Assembly: GCF_003049575.1 (NCBI RefSeq)
Contig: NZ_PYWI01000027.1
Coordinates: 1 to 55,213, forward strand
Source: Lysinibacillus parviboronicapiens
Lineage (GTDB): Bacteria; Bacillota; Bacilli; Bacillales_A; Planococcaceae
DNA: 55,213 nt
Direction of reading: 5' to 3'
The position numbers were made by a program, and so were the translations under genes. The notes below the pieces were generated by a model, which was not told the DNA's origin, did not search any database, and saw nothing but the letters and a program-made list of their open reading frames with translations. This document shows positions 1 to 11,208 of the stretch, in pieces. Each line of letters opens with the position of its first letter. The first letter of the stretch is position 1.

Positions 1-47
1 ACGCCGCCAGCGTTCGTCCTGAGCCAGGATCAAACTCTCCATAAAAG
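1..47 (-). rRNA. 16S rRNA, 5' end only
   Basis: The reverse complement reads GGAGAGTTTGATCCTGGCTC, the universal 16S 5' region, and continues out of the left edge of the window. Only about the first 47 nt of the gene are present. The exact mature 5' end is estimated from the family and could be off by a few bases. Confidence 0.97.
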
Positions 48-210
48 AAATTTGATTAGCTCAAATTGTTTTGCTGGCATCAATTTTGATGTCCAAAATT
101 TTGTTTCGTTCACTAACTGAAAGTTAGCTACTAAAAACGTTATTGATTACGTTTTGCTTGTTCAGTTTTCAAGGTTCATGTTGTTGCCGTTCGTTTTCAG
201 CAACTCTTAT

Positions 211-239
211 ATCATAACATTTCTAGTTTTTGTTGTCAA
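211..239 (-). promoter_or_regulatory. rRNA operon promoter P2 (proximal)
   Basis: On the minus strand TTGACA (234-239) is followed after exactly 17 bases by TATGAT (211-216), then ATAAGAGTTG. It lies about 165 bases before the 16S gene and fits the strong tandem rrn promoters of Bacillaceae. Confidence 0.88.
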
Positions 240-288
240 GAACTTTTTTCAAAAGTTTTTCAACCTCTCAAAAAGTGACAACTCTTAT

Positions 289-317
289 ATTCTATCATCA
301 CAAGACGTTGTTGTCAA
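289..317 (-). promoter_or_regulatory. rRNA operon promoter P1 (distal)
   Basis: On the minus strand TTGACA (312-317) is followed after 17 bases by TAGAAT (289-294). The bases after the -10 box (ATAAGAGTTG) repeat those after P2, 78 bp away, so the two promoters look like a duplicated cassette. Confidence 0.85.
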
Positions 318-560
318 CCTCTTTTTTGTGATGTGATTTTAAGTAGTTTGTTATGTTTTTCTCACGTCGTCTTAACGACAAGTAATAATTTATCACGAAT
401 CATCAACCAGCGCAAGTATTTTTACTATAAAAATATCTTTTGTGATAAATCCGTCATTAGTAAGCTATTTATATACTTTTCGAGCGCCCAGACTTCTTGC
501 TTTCGTGTTATCTGCGACATTGTTTTTTTACTATACATCTGTTTCTTATAAATCTCAATA

Positions 561-596
561 AAAAAAGGAGACCTTTTTTATTTCGGCCTCCTTTTA
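561..596 (-). terminator. Rho-independent terminator of lysS
   Basis: Minus-strand stem AAAGGAGGCC / GGTCTCCTTT with an AT-rich loop, followed by a run of seven T. It lies just after the lysS stop codon and before the rRNA promoters. Confidence 0.88.
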
Positions 597-604
597 ATTA
601 GACA

Positions 605-2110
<1,506 letters not shown>

Positions 2111-2324
2111 TTATTAAATTGTCCGCGTTTACGTCCATAATATTTCTATTGTACACAATTTTAATGCTGTATTCATCTGTTTCGGTTTAATTTCTATAAG
2201 AGCCTAAATGATTTAATAATTCAAATAATTGATATTCTCGATAAGTCTAGTGAGCTTAACTCTAAAAGTTTACATTAATTTTTTGAAAGAAGCACATATC
2301 AGTCTTCTTTTATCACTGTCATTT

Positions 2325-2360
2325 AAAAAGGAGGCATCTCAAATAGAGGTGCCTCCTTTT
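2325..2360 (-). terminator. Rho-independent terminator of dusB
   Basis: Minus-strand hairpin AAAAGGAGGCACCTC / GAGATGCCTCCTTTTT, directly after the dusB stop. The stem starts within the A-run that pairs with the U-run. Confidence 0.88.
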
Positions 2361-2364
2361 ACTT

Positions 2365-3405
2365 TTATAGAATCATTTCTTTCGCTGTTGGTATTAGAAG
2401 ATTAGACTCGCGTTCCTCATATTCCTGCACCAGTTCGTTTAATAGGGCACGAAGTGCTACAGCTGTTTCTGTTTGGTTAATAGCATTACGTGCTTTACCG
2501 TTACCACGAATACCTTTCAAGTACCATGATGCATGCTTGCGCATTTCACGTACGGCTACACTTTCACCTTTTAATTGCATAAGACGTTCGAAGTGCAGTA
2601 GACACACATCAATTTTTTCTCGTACACCTGGCTCTTCTTTTAATTCACCTGATTCCAGATACTGCACTGTACGATAAATCATCCATGGATTTCCTAAAGC
2701 AGCACGACCAATCATTACTGCGTCTACTCCAGTAGTTTCAAGCATACGCTTCGCATCTTGCGGTGTTTCCACATCGCCATTTCCTAGCACGGGAATCGAG
2801 ACGTTTTCTTTTACCTGGCGAATAATGTCCCAATTCGCTTTACCTTCGTACATTTGAACACGTGTACGACCATGCACTGCTATGGCTGATGCACCAGCAC
2901 GTTCTGCAGCTTGTGCGTTTTCAACAGCAAATATATGTTGGTCATCCCAACCAATTCGCATTTTTACACTAACCGGTTTTTTTACCGCATCTACAACAGC
3001 TGCTACCATCTCGTATATTTTATTTGGATCTAAAAGTAATCGAGCACCCGCTTCACATTTAATGATTTTATTAACAGGGCATCCCATATTAATATCAATA
3101 ATATCCGCTGTTGTATTCTCGTCTACATACTTTGCCGCTTCTACTAATGTTGCTTTATCTCCACCAAAGATTTGCAAAGATAGGGGGTTTTCACGTTCAT
3201 CGATATATAGCATGCCCAATGTTTTTTCGTTCTTTTGGACAATTCCTTTATCACTAATCATTTCAGCATATACAAGCCCTGCTCCAAATTCCTTAACTGT
3301 TAATCGGAAAGCAGAGTTACAAATTCCGGCCATTGGTGCTAAAACGACGCGGTTGTCCATGACAATATCGCCGATTTGGAATGGCTTCTCAGTTGTCTGA
3401 CTCAA
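2365..3405 (-). CDS. dusB: tRNA-dihydrouridine synthase (DusB family)
   Basis: Flavin enzyme that reduces specific uridines in tRNA to dihydrouridine using NADPH. The 346-residue protein is a TIM barrel. LAPMAGICNSAFR near the N terminus is the FMN-binding start of the family, and NMGCP carries the catalytic cysteine (Cys109). Start is TTG 3405, with GAAGGAGG nine bases upstream. In B. subtilis a small regulator gene (yazB) lies between folK and this gene. Here the 164-base gap holds no open frame of that kind but contains an inverted repeat (3523-3546). It lies downstream of the folate cluster, and a hairpin terminator follows. The assignment to the DusB branch rests on context and family resemblance. 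Confidence 0.93.
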   Translation of the reverse strand: MSQTTEKPFQIGDIVMDNRVVLAPMAGICNSAFRLTVKEFGAGLVYAEMISDKGIVQKNEKTLGMLYIDERENPLSLQIFGGDKATLVEAAKYVDENTTADIIDINMGCPVNKIIKCEAGARLLLDPNKIYEMVAAVVDAVKKPVSVKMRIGWDDQHIFAVENAQAAERAGASAIAVHGRTRVQMYEGKANWDIIRQVKENVSIPVLGNGDVETPQDAKRMLETTGVDAVMIGRAALGNPWMIYRTVQYLESGELKEEPGVREKIDVCLLHFERLMQLKGESVAVREMRKHASWYLKGIRGNGKARNAINQTETAVALRALLNELVQEYEERESNLLIPTAKEMIL

Positions 3406-3569
3406 CGTTGATTTCCTCCTTCAGTGGGTTCTCGCCCTACAATTCCTAAACTATCTATTATTAATGCTTATGTCATTATGCTTTAAATCCACTGATGGTT
3501 CCGTTTATCCTAAGGTTCACCATTGTTATCACACCGTTTATAACAAGTTTATCTAGTAGGTTATGGGAT

Positions 3570-4091
3570 CTACTTAACGGAATACATGATATTGTGCTCT
3601 AGTGATTCTTTCCATAAAGTTACGCATTCTTTTTCACAATTCAACTGACTCAACGCTTCATGTGCTAGCTGTAATTGCTCACCGATTGGTGTAGGCGTGA
3701 TTTCTATCAGTGGTACTAACACGAAAGCTCGTTCATACATTCTTGGATGTGGAACAATTAAGCTCTCTGTTTCAATATTTTCGTGATTATAGAGTAAGAT
3801 GTCAAGGTCAATGATTCGAGGACCCCAACGAAATTCCCGAACACGCCCTAGTTCGTTTTCAACTGACTGGCAAACTTCCAACATTTCAGAAGAAGAATAA
3901 CTCGTTTTAATATACACAGCAATATTTAAAAAATCTGCTTGATCTGTAAACCCTACAGCTGCTGTTTCATAAATAGAAGAAATACGGACAAGCTCAATTT
4001 CCTTTTTATCCATTAAAAGCTGAACTGCATGTTGAAGATTTTCATAACGTTCACCAATATTGGTACCAATTGATAAATAGACATGATTCAT
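3570..4091 (-). CDS. folK: 2-amino-4-hydroxy-6-hydroxymethyldihydropteridine pyrophosphokinase (HPPK)
   Basis: Transfers pyrophosphate from ATP to 6-hydroxymethyl-dihydropterin, the step before FolP in folate synthesis. The 173-residue length is typical. The signature RWGPRIIDLDILLY (88-101) supplies the Mg-binding aspartates Asp95 and Asp97, and PHPRMYERAFVLVPL (114-128) is the second conserved block. Its ATG overlaps the folB stop codon in an ATGA, so the two are probably translationally coupled. It is the last gene of the pabB-pabA-pabC-folP-folB-folK run. No clear terminator follows, so some read-through into dusB is possible. Confidence 0.96.
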   Translation of the reverse strand: MNHVYLSIGTNIGERYENLQHAVQLLMDKKEIELVRISSIYETAAVGFTDQADFLNIAVYIKTSYSSSEMLEVCQSVENELGRVREFRWGPRIIDLDILLYNHENIETESLIVPHPRMYERAFVLVPLIEITPTPIGEQLQLAHEALSQLNCEKECVTLWKESLEHNIMYSVK

Positions 4092-4456
4092 CGAAAATCA
4101 CCTCGCGTCACTTCAACAGATACCTCTTTATAATAGCCATGTATCGGCGGATCCGGCTTAATAAGTTCAACGCGAACACCTTTTACTTTATCTGGGTATG
4201 CCTGTAGTATAGTGTTTGCAATTTTTGAGACAAGCGCTTCAATTAACTTAAAAGGTTCACCCTCTACAATATCCCGACAAATCGCATATACCTCCGCATA
4301 ATTCACTGTATATACTAAATCATCCGTTTCACCAGCTCTTGTCATATCAACCGCGAGTGAGACATTAGCACGGAAGCGTTGACCAAGCGTTGTTTCCGCC
4401 GCTAACACACCATGATAGCCGTAAAACTGCATGTCCTTTAAATGAATATAATCCAT
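4088..4456 (-). CDS. folB: Dihydroneopterin aldolase
   Basis: Cleaves 7,8-dihydroneopterin to 6-hydroxymethyl-dihydropterin and glycolaldehyde. The 122-residue protein matches the family length. Glu21 in the YGYHGVLAAE block, Tyr53, Glu73 and Lys100 in ELIKPDPP are at the positions expected for the pterin pocket and catalytic lysine. The start ATG shares one base with the folP stop (TAATG), with GGAGG a few bases upstream. The stop overlaps the folK start by four bases. The tight packing indicates one transcript with the other folate genes. Confidence 0.95.
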   Translation of the reverse strand: MDYIHLKDMQFYGYHGVLAAETTLGQRFRANVSLAVDMTRAGETDDLVYTVNYAEVYAICRDIVEGEPFKLIEALVSKIANTILQAYPDKVKGVRVELIKPDPPIHGYYKEVSVEVTRGDFR

Positions 4457-5310
4457 TAAGCTTCCTCCTCGTATAATCGTTTACCAACTAACACGTCAGC
4501 CATATACGTAGCACGCGCCATTTCCTTCACATCGTGCACACGGATCATATGACAACCCTTTTCAATGCCGTAAACAACTGTTGCACCGGTACCTTCTAAA
4601 CGCTGCTCAACTGGAAGCTTCAACACATTACCAATCATTGACTTACGCGATGTAGCCAGTAACACAGGATAACCCATTGCCACTAAATCCGCTAAATGTT
4701 GCATCATTTTAATATTTTGAGTCGTCGTTTTGGCAAAGCCAATGCCTGGATCTAAAATAATGTGGGCGTCAGGTACACCAGCCTTCTTGGCAATCGTAAT
4801 ACTTTCCTCTAAGTCCGCCTTGGCTGTTGCCCAAAAATCTGTGCCATAGTTCTGGTTTTCACGATTATGCATTAAAATGATAGGCACGTTTAGTTGTGCT
4901 GCCACTTGGGCGATCTCAGGCTCTGCCTTAGCACCCCAAATATCGTTAATGATATGTGCACCTGCTTCAATCGCTGCGCGTGCTACATTCGCTTTATACG
5001 TATCCACTGAAATAATTGCTGGTACTTCCGCAAGCAATGCTTGAATAACCGGTACAATGCGTGCAATTTCATCTTCATCGGAAATACGCTCATATCCAGG
5101 CCTTGTGGATTCACCACCCACATCAATAATTTTAGCTCCTTCAGCTACCATTTTCTTCGCTTGGGCGACAGCTGATGCGACGTTATTGTACATGCCTCCA
5201 TCTGAAAAAGAATCAGGCGTGACATTTAAAATCCCCATAACAAACGTTTCCCTAGTATAGTCTAAAGTAATTCCGTTAATCGTTAATGGACTTTTATATT
5301 TTTCTAGCAT
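4456..5310 (-). CDS. folP: Dihydropteroate synthase
   Basis: Condenses hydroxymethyl-dihydropterin pyrophosphate with para-aminobenzoate to give dihydropteroate; it is the sulfonamide target. The 284-residue TIM barrel shows all signatures: NVTPDSFSDGG (29-39), DVGGESTRPG (63-72), the pterin-contacting stretch LDPGIGFAKT (about 187-196) and ATSRKS near 220. The start ATG has AAAGGAG seven bases upstream and lies 13 bases after the pabC stop. Placing folP directly after the pab genes puts PABA synthesis and its use on one transcript. Confidence 0.97.
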   Translation of the reverse strand: MLEKYKSPLTINGITLDYTRETFVMGILNVTPDSFSDGGMYNNVASAVAQAKKMVAEGAKIIDVGGESTRPGYERISDEDEIARIVPVIQALLAEVPAIISVDTYKANVARAAIEAGAHIINDIWGAKAEPEIAQVAAQLNVPIILMHNRENQNYGTDFWATAKADLEESITIAKKAGVPDAHIILDPGIGFAKTTTQNIKMMQHLADLVAMGYPVLLATSRKSMIGNVLKLPVEQRLEGTGATVVYGIEKGCHMIRVHDVKEMARATYMADVLVGKRLYEEEA

Positions 5311-5323
5311 ATCGATACTCCTT

Positions 5324-6163
5324 TTATCCCTGTTCCAATTCCTTTACGAACGCTTCATGTAAACGCAAATAAATAGGTCCTTTGTTACCAAGTAGCTGTG
5401 CGTTCTCTATTGCACGAATTGGAACAAGCTCTTGCACGGAATTTGTAACAAAGCATTCAGTTCCTTGCACTAGCTCCTCTTTCGTAAAAAGCCCTACCTG
5501 CACTTCTATACCAAGAGACTGTGCTCGCTCTATTACCCATGTCCGTGTAATCCCAGGTAAAATGCCTGTCTCTAAGGAAGGCGTATATAGTATATCATCT
5601 TTTACCCAAAAAATATTTGACGTTACACCTTCAGCCACATAGCCAGCATCCGTTAAAAAAAAACCTTCTTGGTCAGCCAAAGATGGCATTTCAAAGCGCC
5701 CTAAAATGTTATTGCCATAATGATGTGACTTCACACGAATACCACATTCGGGTGTATTACGACGTGTTTCTAACCACTGGGCTATTTTTTCCGTTCCACG
5801 TGAGGTATCCTGTAACTCCTTACGAAAGACGATTACGTTCGGCTTCCTATACTCCGTCGGCTGTAAACCAATTCCATGATCTCCAGCTGACACATTTATA
5901 CGAAAATAACCATCTTGTCCACCAGCCTGCAAATTCAATTGCTCAATTACTGTGAGTAAATCGTCCTCTGTATAGGACATATAAATACGGTATTGCGCAA
6001 GAGTTGCCTGTAACCTTTTTAAATGTGCCTCCCAACAAAATACTTTCCCGTTGTATGTGCGAAACGTCTCAAAAAAACCAAGCCCATATAAAAATCCGTG
6101 ATCAAGTGGGGAAATTCGTAAGTCCTTTGCAGCAATATAGTCTCCATTCATCCAACACAGCAT
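5324..6163 (-). CDS. pabC: Aminodeoxychorismate lyase (class IV PLP enzyme)
   Basis: Converts 4-amino-4-deoxychorismate to para-aminobenzoate and pyruvate. The 279-residue protein has the fold-type IV pattern: SPLDHGFLYGLGFFETFR at 18-35, the PLP lysine in GIRVKSHHYGNN (Lys145), and EGVTSNIFWV in the C-terminal half. The ATG follows the pabA stop with no gap, and GAGGGAG lies eight bases upstream inside pabA. Class IV proteins also include D-amino acid and branched-chain aminotransferases; the position between pabA and folP decides for the lyase. Confidence 0.93.
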   Translation of the reverse strand: MLCWMNGDYIAAKDLRISPLDHGFLYGLGFFETFRTYNGKVFCWEAHLKRLQATLAQYRIYMSYTEDDLLTVIEQLNLQAGGQDGYFRINVSAGDHGIGLQPTEYRKPNVIVFRKELQDTSRGTEKIAQWLETRRNTPECGIRVKSHHYGNNILGRFEMPSLADQEGFFLTDAGYVAEGVTSNIFWVKDDILYTPSLETGILPGITRTWVIERAQSLGIEVQVGLFTKEELVQGTECFVTNSVQELVPIRAIENAQLLGNKGPIYLRLHEAFVKELEQG

Positions 6164-6745
6164 CTATTTTACTCCCTCTACGTACAGTGCTATAAAATGG
6201 CGTAGCAGTTTTTTTCCCTGCTCAGTCATAATAGATTCAGGATGATATTGAACCCCTTCAATTGCATACTCCTTATGACGAATACCCATAATTTCACCTT
6301 CTGTTGTCCACGCCGTCACTTCAAAGCATTCTGGTAATGTTTCCTTCTCTACAATAAGCGAGTGATAACGAGTTGCTTGAAATGGATTCGGCATACCTGT
6401 ATGAAGGCCAAGCTCAGCATGCAATACAGGAGACGTTTTGCCATGCATTAATCGCTCAGCACCGATAACATTGCCACCAAAAACTTGTGCAATTGCTTGA
6501 TGACCCAGACAAACCCCTAAAATCGGGATATTTCCCGCGAAATATTTGATGATATTTAAGCTTTCTCCAGCTTCATCTGGACTACCTGGTCCCGGGGAAA
6601 TAACAATCATATCAGGGGCAAGCTGTTCAATCTCTTCCACCGTTAACACATCATTTCGCTTGACGATTAGTTCATGCCCAAACTCTCCAAAATACTGTAC
6701 AAGGTTATACGTAAAAGAATCATAGTTATCAATCATTAAAATCAT
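6164..6745 (-). CDS. pabA: Aminodeoxychorismate/anthranilate synthase glutamine amidotransferase subunit
   Basis: Releases ammonia from glutamine for PabB. In B. subtilis the equivalent protein also serves anthranilate synthase, and no separate trpG is seen here. The 193-residue class I amidotransferase has the nucleophile in GVCLGHQ (Cys79) and the His168-Glu170 pair in YHPES. I start it at ATG 6745, which overlaps the pabB stop in an ATGA and has GAGGAG eight bases upstream. A longer in-frame start would add 12 residues of unlikely sequence inside pabB. The protein then begins [14 protein letters not shown], as is normal for the family. Confidence 0.95.
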   Translation of the reverse strand: MILMIDNYDSFTYNLVQYFGEFGHELIVKRNDVLTVEEIEQLAPDMIVISPGPGSPDEAGESLNIIKYFAGNIPILGVCLGHQAIAQVFGGNVIGAERLMHGKTSPVLHAELGLHTGMPNPFQATRYHSLIVEKETLPECFEVTAWTTEGEIMGIRHKEYAIEGVQYHPESIMTEQGKKLLRHFIALYVEGVK

Positions 6746-8151
6746 TTTGCTCGCTCCTCTGCCATCGCCTTTGCCTGCCACATCGCTTTCGCCTTATTTA
6801 AAGACTCTTGGTACTCCCTTTCTGGGATAGAATCAATTACTATACCCGCACCTGCTTGAATATGGGCTACACCGTCTTGGATAAAGGCTGTTCGTATCAC
6901 AATATTAAACTCCATATCACCTGTATAGCCTAGCCAGCCAATCGACCCTGTATATAATCCTCGACGCACCGGCTCTAATTCCTCAATTATTTCCATCGTA
7001 CGTATTTTAGGTGCCCCTGTAATGGTGCCACCCGGGAACATGGCACGAACTACATCAGCATTAGTTTTGCCATCAGCTATTTCACCCCGAACATTAGAAA
7101 CAATATGCATAACATGTGAATAGCGTTCAATAACCATGAACTCATCTACCTCAACAGTTCCATAGGCTGCTACTCGTCCTAAATCATTACGTTCTAAATC
7201 GACAAGCATCACATGCTCAGCGCGTTCCTTCTCGTTATCAATTAATTCCTGTGCCAATGCTAAGTCTTGCTCTTGTGATTTACCTCTTGGGCGCGTTCCT
7301 GCGATTGGGCGCGTTGATAATTCTTTTCCGTGGCGTTTCACTAGCAGCTCTGGTGAACCGGATACAACAGCAAAATCAGCCCCTGCAATGTAAGCCATAT
7401 AAGGTGAAGGATTAAATGCACGTAATGCCTCATATACATCCATAGCTGTAGCATTTAATTTTTTTGATTGACGTACAGACAAATTCACCTGAAATACATC
7501 GCCCTGTGCGATGTATGTTTGGATTTTGCTTACTGCCGTTTCAAAATCAGTCCCTGCAAAAGACACCAGTAGTTCACTCTCATCGTTCACAACCTCTACT
7601 GCACCGGCCTTTTCAAACTTGCGTGCAGCAAAACCTTCTTGTGCCGCTACCTGCCATGCATGTGCACGCTCCTCCAAATTCACATCACTACCTTCTAGCT
7701 GCATAAGGGTAACACTGTTTGTAGTTACATCATGTACTGCCCAGCAATCAAAAATATAAAAGTATATGTCTGGCACAGCCAAATCATCTGCCGCTATATC
7801 AGGCAACACTTCGATTTTGCGTGCATAATCATAAGAAACGAAACCAATTGCTCCCCCCTGAAAAACAGGGAGCTTAACATTATAAGGAATTTGATAGCTA
7901 GCTACTAATTCTTCTAGTAAAGTAAGAGGTTCACCGTATAAAACTTCGTTATTTCCATTTCTCCATCTTACTTGCAAGCCATTTTCAATCGACTGTACTG
8001 TTGCTAATGGTTGCCAAGCAGCGATGCTAAAATGTCCTCCACGCCCACTCTCTAAAAAAACATGTGCCTGCTGTTCTTCCGTTTGCTTTTTATAGCTATA
8101 AAAAAATGCGTCTGCATCCATCGTCAATGTTGTCGTATGTAATGTACTCAC
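6742..8151 (-). CDS. pabB: Aminodeoxychorismate synthase component I
   Basis: Aminates chorismate to 4-amino-4-deoxychorismate, with PabA supplying ammonia. The 469-residue protein has the chorismate-binding domain in its C-terminal half, including [20 protein letters not shown] and [19 protein letters not shown], and a weakly conserved N-terminal domain. Start is GTG 8151 with AAGGGGAG seven bases upstream. It is the first gene of the folate cluster and is separated from cysK by the cysK terminator. I saw no strong sigma-A promoter in the short gap, so the cluster's promoter is not identified. A trpE paralogue is unlikely given the neighbours. Confidence 0.95.
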   Translation of the reverse strand: MSTLHTTTLTMDADAFFYSYKKQTEEQQAHVFLESGRGGHFSIAAWQPLATVQSIENGLQVRWRNGNNEVLYGEPLTLLEELVASYQIPYNVKLPVFQGGAIGFVSYDYARKIEVLPDIAADDLAVPDIYFYIFDCWAVHDVTTNSVTLMQLEGSDVNLEERAHAWQVAAQEGFAARKFEKAGAVEVVNDESELLVSFAGTDFETAVSKIQTYIAQGDVFQVNLSVRQSKKLNATAMDVYEALRAFNPSPYMAYIAGADFAVVSGSPELLVKRHGKELSTRPIAGTRPRGKSQEQDLALAQELIDNEKERAEHVMLVDLERNDLGRVAAYGTVEVDEFMVIERYSHVMHIVSNVRGEIADGKTNADVVRAMFPGGTITGAPKIRTMEIIEELEPVRRGLYTGSIGWLGYTGDMEFNIVIRTAFIQDGVAHIQAGAGIVIDSIPEREYQESLNKAKAMWQAKAMAEERAK

Positions 8152-8233
8152 GTTGCAACTCCCCTTTAAATCATATGATGTGATTCCATCTTAACGTGAA
8201 ATATGCAAGAGAAGCTAATTTTTTTTGCTAAAT

Positions 8234-8265
8234 GAAAAACGAGACTCCAATTAATGGAGTCTCGT
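8234..8265 (-). terminator. Rho-independent terminator of cysK
   Basis: Minus-strand perfect stem ACGAGACTCC / GGAGTCTCGT with a short loop, followed by a run of T, 15 bases after the cysK stop. Confidence 0.92.
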
Positions 8266-8279
8266 GATAAAAAGTGAGA

Positions 8280-9209
8280 TTAGTCTTCGAATTGATATAA
8301 AGGAGTTGATAAGTAACGTTCACCGTTTGAAGGAACGATTGCAAGGACGTTTGAACCTTTTCCTAAACGTTTAGCCGTTTCAACAGCAGCGTAGATAGCT
8401 GCACCTGAAGATATACCACATAAGATACCTTCTTCACGAGCTACTTTGCGAGCTACATCAAAAGCAATTTCGTTTTCTACAGGAAATACTGAAGAATAAA
8501 CATCTGTATCTAATACTTCAGGTACGAAGCCAGCACCAATTCCTTGGATTTTGTGTGGACCCGGTTGTCCGCCTGATAGCACTGGAGAATCCTTTGGTTC
8601 AACGGCAATAATTTCGATGTCTGGGTATTTTTCTTTTAATACGTCGCCAGCACCTGTGATTGTACCACCTGTACCAACACCCGCTACAAATGCATCCAAT
8701 TTTAAACCTTCGAATGCTTCTACGATTTCAGGACCTGTTGTTAAACGGTGAACAACAGCATTTGCTGGGTTTGTGAATTGTTGTGGGAGGAAGTAGCCAT
8801 GCTCAGCTGATAATTCTTCTGCTTTTGCAATTGCCCCTTTCATTCCTGCTGGCCCTGGTGTTAACACAAGGTCTGCACCATAAGCACGCAATAAATTACG
8901 ACGCTCTAAACTCATAGTCTCTGGCATAACTAGAATCGCTTTATAGCCTTTTGCCGCAGCGATCATTGCTAAACCAATCCCTGTATTACCTGAAGTTGGT
9001 TCAATAATCGTGCCACCAGCTTTTAAAGTACCATCTTTTTCAGCAGCTTCGATCATTGCTAAAGCTAAACGGTCTTTTACTGAACTACCTGGGTTAAAAT
9101 ATTCTAATTTTACGTATACTGTACCTTCATTTTCACTTGTTGCATGATTTAATTTTACGATTGGCGTTTTACCAACTAATTCAGCTATTGAGTTTGCTAA
9201 TTTACTCAT
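8280..9209 (-). CDS. cysK: Cysteine synthase (O-acetylserine sulfhydrylase)
   Basis: Makes cysteine from O-acetylserine and sulfide with PLP. The 309-residue protein has the PLP lysine in GSSVKDR (Lys45), the substrate loop TSGNTG (72-77), the phosphate-binding glycines VGTGGTITG (178-186) and GISSGAA near the C terminus. Length and motifs are standard for the CysK/OASS-A branch. It is a single-gene unit with its own promoter (9262-9291) and terminator. In B. subtilis the homologue is controlled by CymR, but I could not identify a convincing CymR box. No T-box or SAM riboswitch is visible. Confidence 0.97.
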   Translation of the reverse strand: MSKLANSIAELVGKTPIVKLNHATSENEGTVYVKLEYFNPGSSVKDRLALAMIEAAEKDGTLKAGGTIIEPTSGNTGIGLAMIAAAKGYKAILVMPETMSLERRNLLRAYGADLVLTPGPAGMKGAIAKAEELSAEHGYFLPQQFTNPANAVVHRLTTGPEIVEAFEGLKLDAFVAGVGTGGTITGAGDVLKEKYPDIEIIAVEPKDSPVLSGGQPGPHKIQGIGAGFVPEVLDTDVYSSVFPVENEIAFDVARKVAREEGILCGISSGAAIYAAVETAKRLGKGSNVLAIVPSNGERYLSTPLYQFED

Positions 9210-9261
9210 TAATTATTCCACTCCCAATCCCTACTACTTTTATAGGTTTTACTTATTTTGT

Positions 9262-9291
9262 ATTTTATCAAGTTTTCCATTCGATTGTCAA
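9262..9291 (-). promoter_or_regulatory. Sigma-A promoter of cysK
   Basis: On the minus strand TTGACA (9286-9291) precedes TAAAAT (9262-9267) with an 18-base spacer, about 50 bases upstream of the cysK start. Confidence 0.8.
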
Positions 9292-9323
9292 TAAATAAAA
9301 CTTATATTTTCAGAAAATTTGTT

Positions 9324-9355
9324 AGAAGCCAGAAAGTATGCTCTTTCTGGCTTCT
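9324..9355 (-). terminator. Terminator-like hairpin after the parvulin gene
   Basis: Perfect 13-bp stem AGAAGCCAGAAAG / CTTTCTGGCTTCT with a six-base loop, two bases past the stop codon. The minus-strand T-run after it is weak (AACAAATTTT), so termination may be partial. Confidence 0.7.
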
Positions 9356-9357
9356 CA

Positions 9358-10323
9358 TCATTTCTTTTCTTCTCCATAATACCAAGTTGCTTTAAATTCT
9401 GACCAAAATGCTTCTGGTGTCATAGACTGTGGTAATTGCTCTAGTGCAAGCTCACGTTCAATATGTTCTTTCACATCGTCATATGTAAAGGATTGACCCT
9501 CTATTACTTCCTGCACTTGCACAATCCCATAGTGACCATTATCTAGCTTAAATACCTTACTAACCTCTTTAGCTGATAATGCTTTAGCCGCCTTCAGTAT
9601 TGCAGGCTCGATATTGTCCTGTTTGTCTGTTAAAAAGCCAATATCTCCACCTAAACTTGCGGATGCACTATCAACTGAAATTTCACGGGCTAGCACTGAA
9701 AAGTCAGAACCACTTTTCAGTTCACTTAAGGCTTCCTCAGCTGCTTTCTTGGACTCTACTTCGATAAAATTTGTACGATAGCTTGTGTCAATATTGTAAA
9801 GGGCCTTATTTTCCTCATAGTATTTTTCTATACTATCATCTTTAACGACCACATCTTTTGTAAGTACTTTATCTAAAATAAGCTGTGAACGTATTTTTTG
9901 TCGTAGTTGTTCCGCTGAGAGGTTTTGCATGGCCGTATCGAATTTATCTTGAGCTGAACGCATTAAAGCAAGCTCTAAATCAATTTCTTTATCAGATACC
10001 TTAATTTTAAATTTTTTCGCTGCCTTTTCCATGACGGATTCATTGACTAAATTTTGTAATGTCTCCTTGCCATAACGTTCTTCCATAGCAATCATCCACT
10101 CTTGGCGTGTTATAACATCACCATCAATGGTAGCGACTTGTTCGTCGCTACCAATTTCCTGAGCTTTATTGGGAATCATCCATGCAATAAACCATATAAT
10201 ATTTCCAAATAACAAAATAGCTAATACTATTAAAACCGGTTTCGTCTTTAAACGACGTTGCGATAAGGGCGTTTGGTTGGTTGTTGTAGATGCAAGAGGA
10301 CGTCGATTACGCGTTGAGCTCAT
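9358..10323 (-). CDS. yacD: Membrane-anchored parvulin-type peptidyl-prolyl isomerase (YacD-like)
   Basis: Probably an extracytoplasmic folding factor of the PrsA/SurA type. The 321-residue protein has a basic, cytoplasmic N terminus, one membrane helix (about 29-50), a helical chaperone-like region and a PpiC rotamase domain (about 180-275: [20 protein letters not shown] and HYGIVQV are typical). There is no lipobox cysteine after the hydrophobic stretch, so it should be anchored by the helix rather than as a lipoprotein like PrsA. Its start overlaps the end of hslO by 17 bases, with AGAAGGG upstream, implying translational coupling. Substrates are unknown. Confidence 0.88.
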   Translation of the reverse strand: MSSTRNRRPLASTTTNQTPLSQRRLKTKPVLIVLAILLFGNIIWFIAWMIPNKAQEIGSDEQVATIDGDVITRQEWMIAMEERYGKETLQNLVNESVMEKAAKKFKIKVSDKEIDLELALMRSAQDKFDTAMQNLSAEQLRQKIRSQLILDKVLTKDVVVKDDSIEKYYEENKALYNIDTSYRTNFIEVESKKAAEEALSELKSGSDFSVLAREISVDSASASLGGDIGFLTDKQDNIEPAILKAAKALSAKEVSKVFKLDNGHYGIVQVQEVIEGQSFTYDDVKEHIERELALEQLPQSMTPEAFWSEFKATWYYGEEKK

Positions 10324-11188
10324 CGATGAACCCTTCTAACTCTTCTTTTGAAAAATGATATGTTTCTAAACAGAAATGACATTGTGCTTCTGCCTCGCCA
10401 TCTTCATCAATCATTTCTCGAATTTCCGCTGACCCTAATCCTAAAATTGCTGCACCAAATCGCTCTTTTGAACATTGACACTTAAATTCAACCGGCATTG
10501 AATCTAAAATTTGGACATGATCTTTCCCTAAAACAGCTTCTAAAATTTGTTCGGGTGAGTAGCCTTTTTCAATCATTTTTGAAACAGGCTCTATAGTCGC
10601 TAGATGCTGCTCAATTTCATTAATCGTTTCTTCTTCACAGCCTGGCATTAGCTGAAGAATAAAACCACCTGCTGCAAGAATCGTGTTATCTGGATTAACT
10701 AATACACCCAAGCCTACTGATGAAGGCACCTGTTCAGAAGTAGCGAAATAGTAAGTAAAGTCTTCAGCAATTTCACCTGAAACGATAGGGGTTTGTCCAG
10801 AAAACATATCACGTAGGCCAAGATCTTTTACGACCGTTAATGCACCCTCTGTCCCAACACCTGCACGTACATCTAACTTTCCTTGTTCGTTCAAATCAAA
10901 ATGCACATGAGGATTTGTCACAAAACCGCGAACTTCACCCTTGGCGTTACTATCAATTACTATAGGACCGATTGGACCATCACCTTCAATTTTAATGGTG
11001 ATTTTTTCTTCACCTTTTAGCATAGCTCCCATCATTACACCAGCCGTCATGGAACGACCAAGAGCGGCAGATACGACCGGCCATGTATTATGACGACGTT
11101 GTGCCTCGCCCACTGTTGCTGTTGTACAGGCTGCAAAGACACGCACCTGCCCATTAAACCCTAAACCTCTAACTAAATAATCTTTCAT
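10307..11188 (-). CDS. hslO: Hsp33 redox-activated chaperone
   Basis: ATP-independent holdase activated in the cytoplasm by oxidation and unfolding. The 293-residue protein has an N-terminal substrate-binding domain and the C-terminal zinc redox switch with Cys237-x-Cys239 and Cys270-x-x-Cys273, all four present. The gene lies 20 bases after coaX and overlaps the parvulin gene by 17 bases, so coaX, hslO and yacD probably share a transcript, linking two protein-quality genes to CoA synthesis. The same order is known in B. subtilis. Start ATG 11188 follows a weak GAGGGA-like site. Confidence 0.96.
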   Translation of the reverse strand: MKDYLVRGLGFNGQVRVFAACTTATVGEAQRRHNTWPVVSAALGRSMTAGVMMGAMLKGEEKITIKIEGDGPIGPIVIDSNAKGEVRGFVTNPHVHFDLNEQGKLDVRAGVGTEGALTVVKDLGLRDMFSGQTPIVSGEIAEDFTYYFATSEQVPSSVGLGVLVNPDNTILAAGGFILQLMPGCEEETINEIEQHLATIEPVSKMIEKGYSPEQILEAVLGKDHVQILDSMPVEFKCQCSKERFGAAILGLGSAEIREMIDEDGEAEAQCHFCLETYHFSKEELEGFIDELNA

Positions 11189-11208
11189 AGATGATAGTCC
11201 CTCATTTC

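Larger units (their letters stand above)
48..604 (-). other. rRNA operon leader and promoter region
   Basis: This 557-base stretch holds no gene. On the minus strand it contains two tandem sigma-A promoters and then a leader with a boxA-like antitermination stretch (CTTGAAAACTGAACAAG, about 157-173). The lysS terminator sits at its right edge. Short open frames on the plus strand here are AT-rich and lack ribosome-binding sites. Confidence 0.85.

Noticed and set aside
154..551. Short plus-strand frames over the rRNA leader
   Set aside because: They cover two clear minus-strand rRNA promoters, are very AT-rich and have no start signals.
2882..3400. 172-codon open frame on the plus strand opposite dusB
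   Set aside because: Antisense to a well-supported enzyme gene, no ribosome-binding site and no protein-like pattern; a shadow of dusB codon usage.
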